From Nectonema munidae (Eukaryota; Nematomorpha; Nectonematoida; Nectonematidae), in assembly GCA_030549495.1 (NCBI GenBank), contig JAUIRK010000917.1, forward strand, positions 434,001 to 498,000: a DNA stretch of 64,000 nucleotides, read 5' to 3'. Under the pieces are notes generated by a model. The model was not told the DNA's origin and ran no database searches. It worked only from the letters and a program-made list of their open reading frames with translations. Shown here piece by piece: positions 63,781 to 64,000 of the stretch. Every line of letters starts with the position of its first letter. Positions within the stretch are counted from its first letter, which is position 1. The translations under genes were made by a program, and so were the position numbers.

Positions 63781-64000
63781 TTATTTTTTATATTTATGTT
63801 TTTTTCTGTGAATATTTTCTTTTTCTTCTCTATACGTCCAACAATAGTCAGCCAGCATATTTTGGCTCGATTTTCCTTTGTAGCGGTTTTCAATTTTTGA
63901 AATATCTTTGTGAAACCTTTCCCCATGTTCATCGCTTACATCTGATAGATTTTCAGAAAAAAAACGACAAGTGGGAATCCAAAAAATGGACCTTTAGAGA
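63781..64000 (-). pseudogene. C-terminal end of a repeat-associated arthropod reading frame
   Basis: On the minus strand the frame reads HFLDSHLSFF, then ENLSDVSDEHGERFHKDISK, IENRYKGKSSQNMLADYCWT and a lysine-rich end with stop at 63781. I recall FLDSHL...DEHGERFH-DI...ADYCW as a motif common in uncharacterised, multi-copy proteins of arthropods and cnidarians, probably transposon-borne, but cannot name the family. The two blocks lie in different frames across a run of eight T near 63957, so it is probably broken. The 5' part is outside the window. Confidence 0.6.

Noticed and set aside
1-64000. CRISPR arrays, bacterial operons or ribosome binding sites
   Set aside because: The window is eukaryotic nuclear DNA; the tandem arrays lack the repeat-spacer pattern.

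Overview
The window is very AT-rich metazoan DNA. It holds three host protein genes among many decayed DNA transposons, MITEs, SINEs and LINE fragments. The genes have short (53-66 nt) and TE-filled long introns with GT/AG junctions. The proteins are animal-type: PIF1 helicase, PAF1 and a Shab/Kv2-like potassium channel. This mix, with ZBED-, ZMYM1- and GTF2IRD2-like hATs, piggyBac, Tigger and Tc1 elements, suggests an arthropod with a repeat-rich genome. A copepod such as a sea louse is a guess, not shown by the sequence.

Layout. 1-3.3 kb: a decayed LINE (minus) carrying endonuclease and reverse transcriptase. 8.4-15.1 kb: a seven-exon voltage-gated potassium channel gene (minus) whose third intron has taken up a hAT relic and a 172-bp hAT MITE with perfect target duplications. 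16-23.5 kb: a tRNA-SINE, a hAT-like non-autonomous element, a ZBED-type hAT relic and a TTAA-flanked piggyBac element. 25.3-26 kb: a Tc1 scrap and a small TTAA MITE. 26.9-38.1 kb: a nine-exon PIF1 gene (minus) encoding 601 residues with all helicase motifs; its introns hold a hAT, a SINE, several MITEs, a long hairpin and a pogo scrap. 38.6-47.4 kb: a hairpin/tandem-repeat element, a second piggyBac, a LINE 3' scrap, two MITEs and a GTF2IRD2-like hAT with a perfect 8-bp target duplication. 50.4-51.7 kb: PAF1 as one uninterrupted open reading frame (plus). 52-55.5 kb: a Tc1-type MITE and a complete-length ZMYM1-like hAT with a SINE nested in it. 55.7-59.7 kb: a ~4-kb element bounded by GC-rich inverted ends and filled by two ~145-150-bp tandem arrays, foldback-like. 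60.7-64 kb: another TTAA MITE, an inverted-repeat element, a Tigger transposase relic and the C-terminal end of a repeat-associated reading frame.

The three host genes do not form a pathway: PIF1 acts in DNA replication and telomere/mitochondrial DNA maintenance, PAF1 in transcription elongation, and the channel in membrane excitability. The most informative results are the exon-level models of the channel and PIF1, which appear only as scattered short open frames until joined across introns; the unusual channel gate and voltage sensor; the piggyBac-to-MITE relationships; and the foldback-like satellite element.
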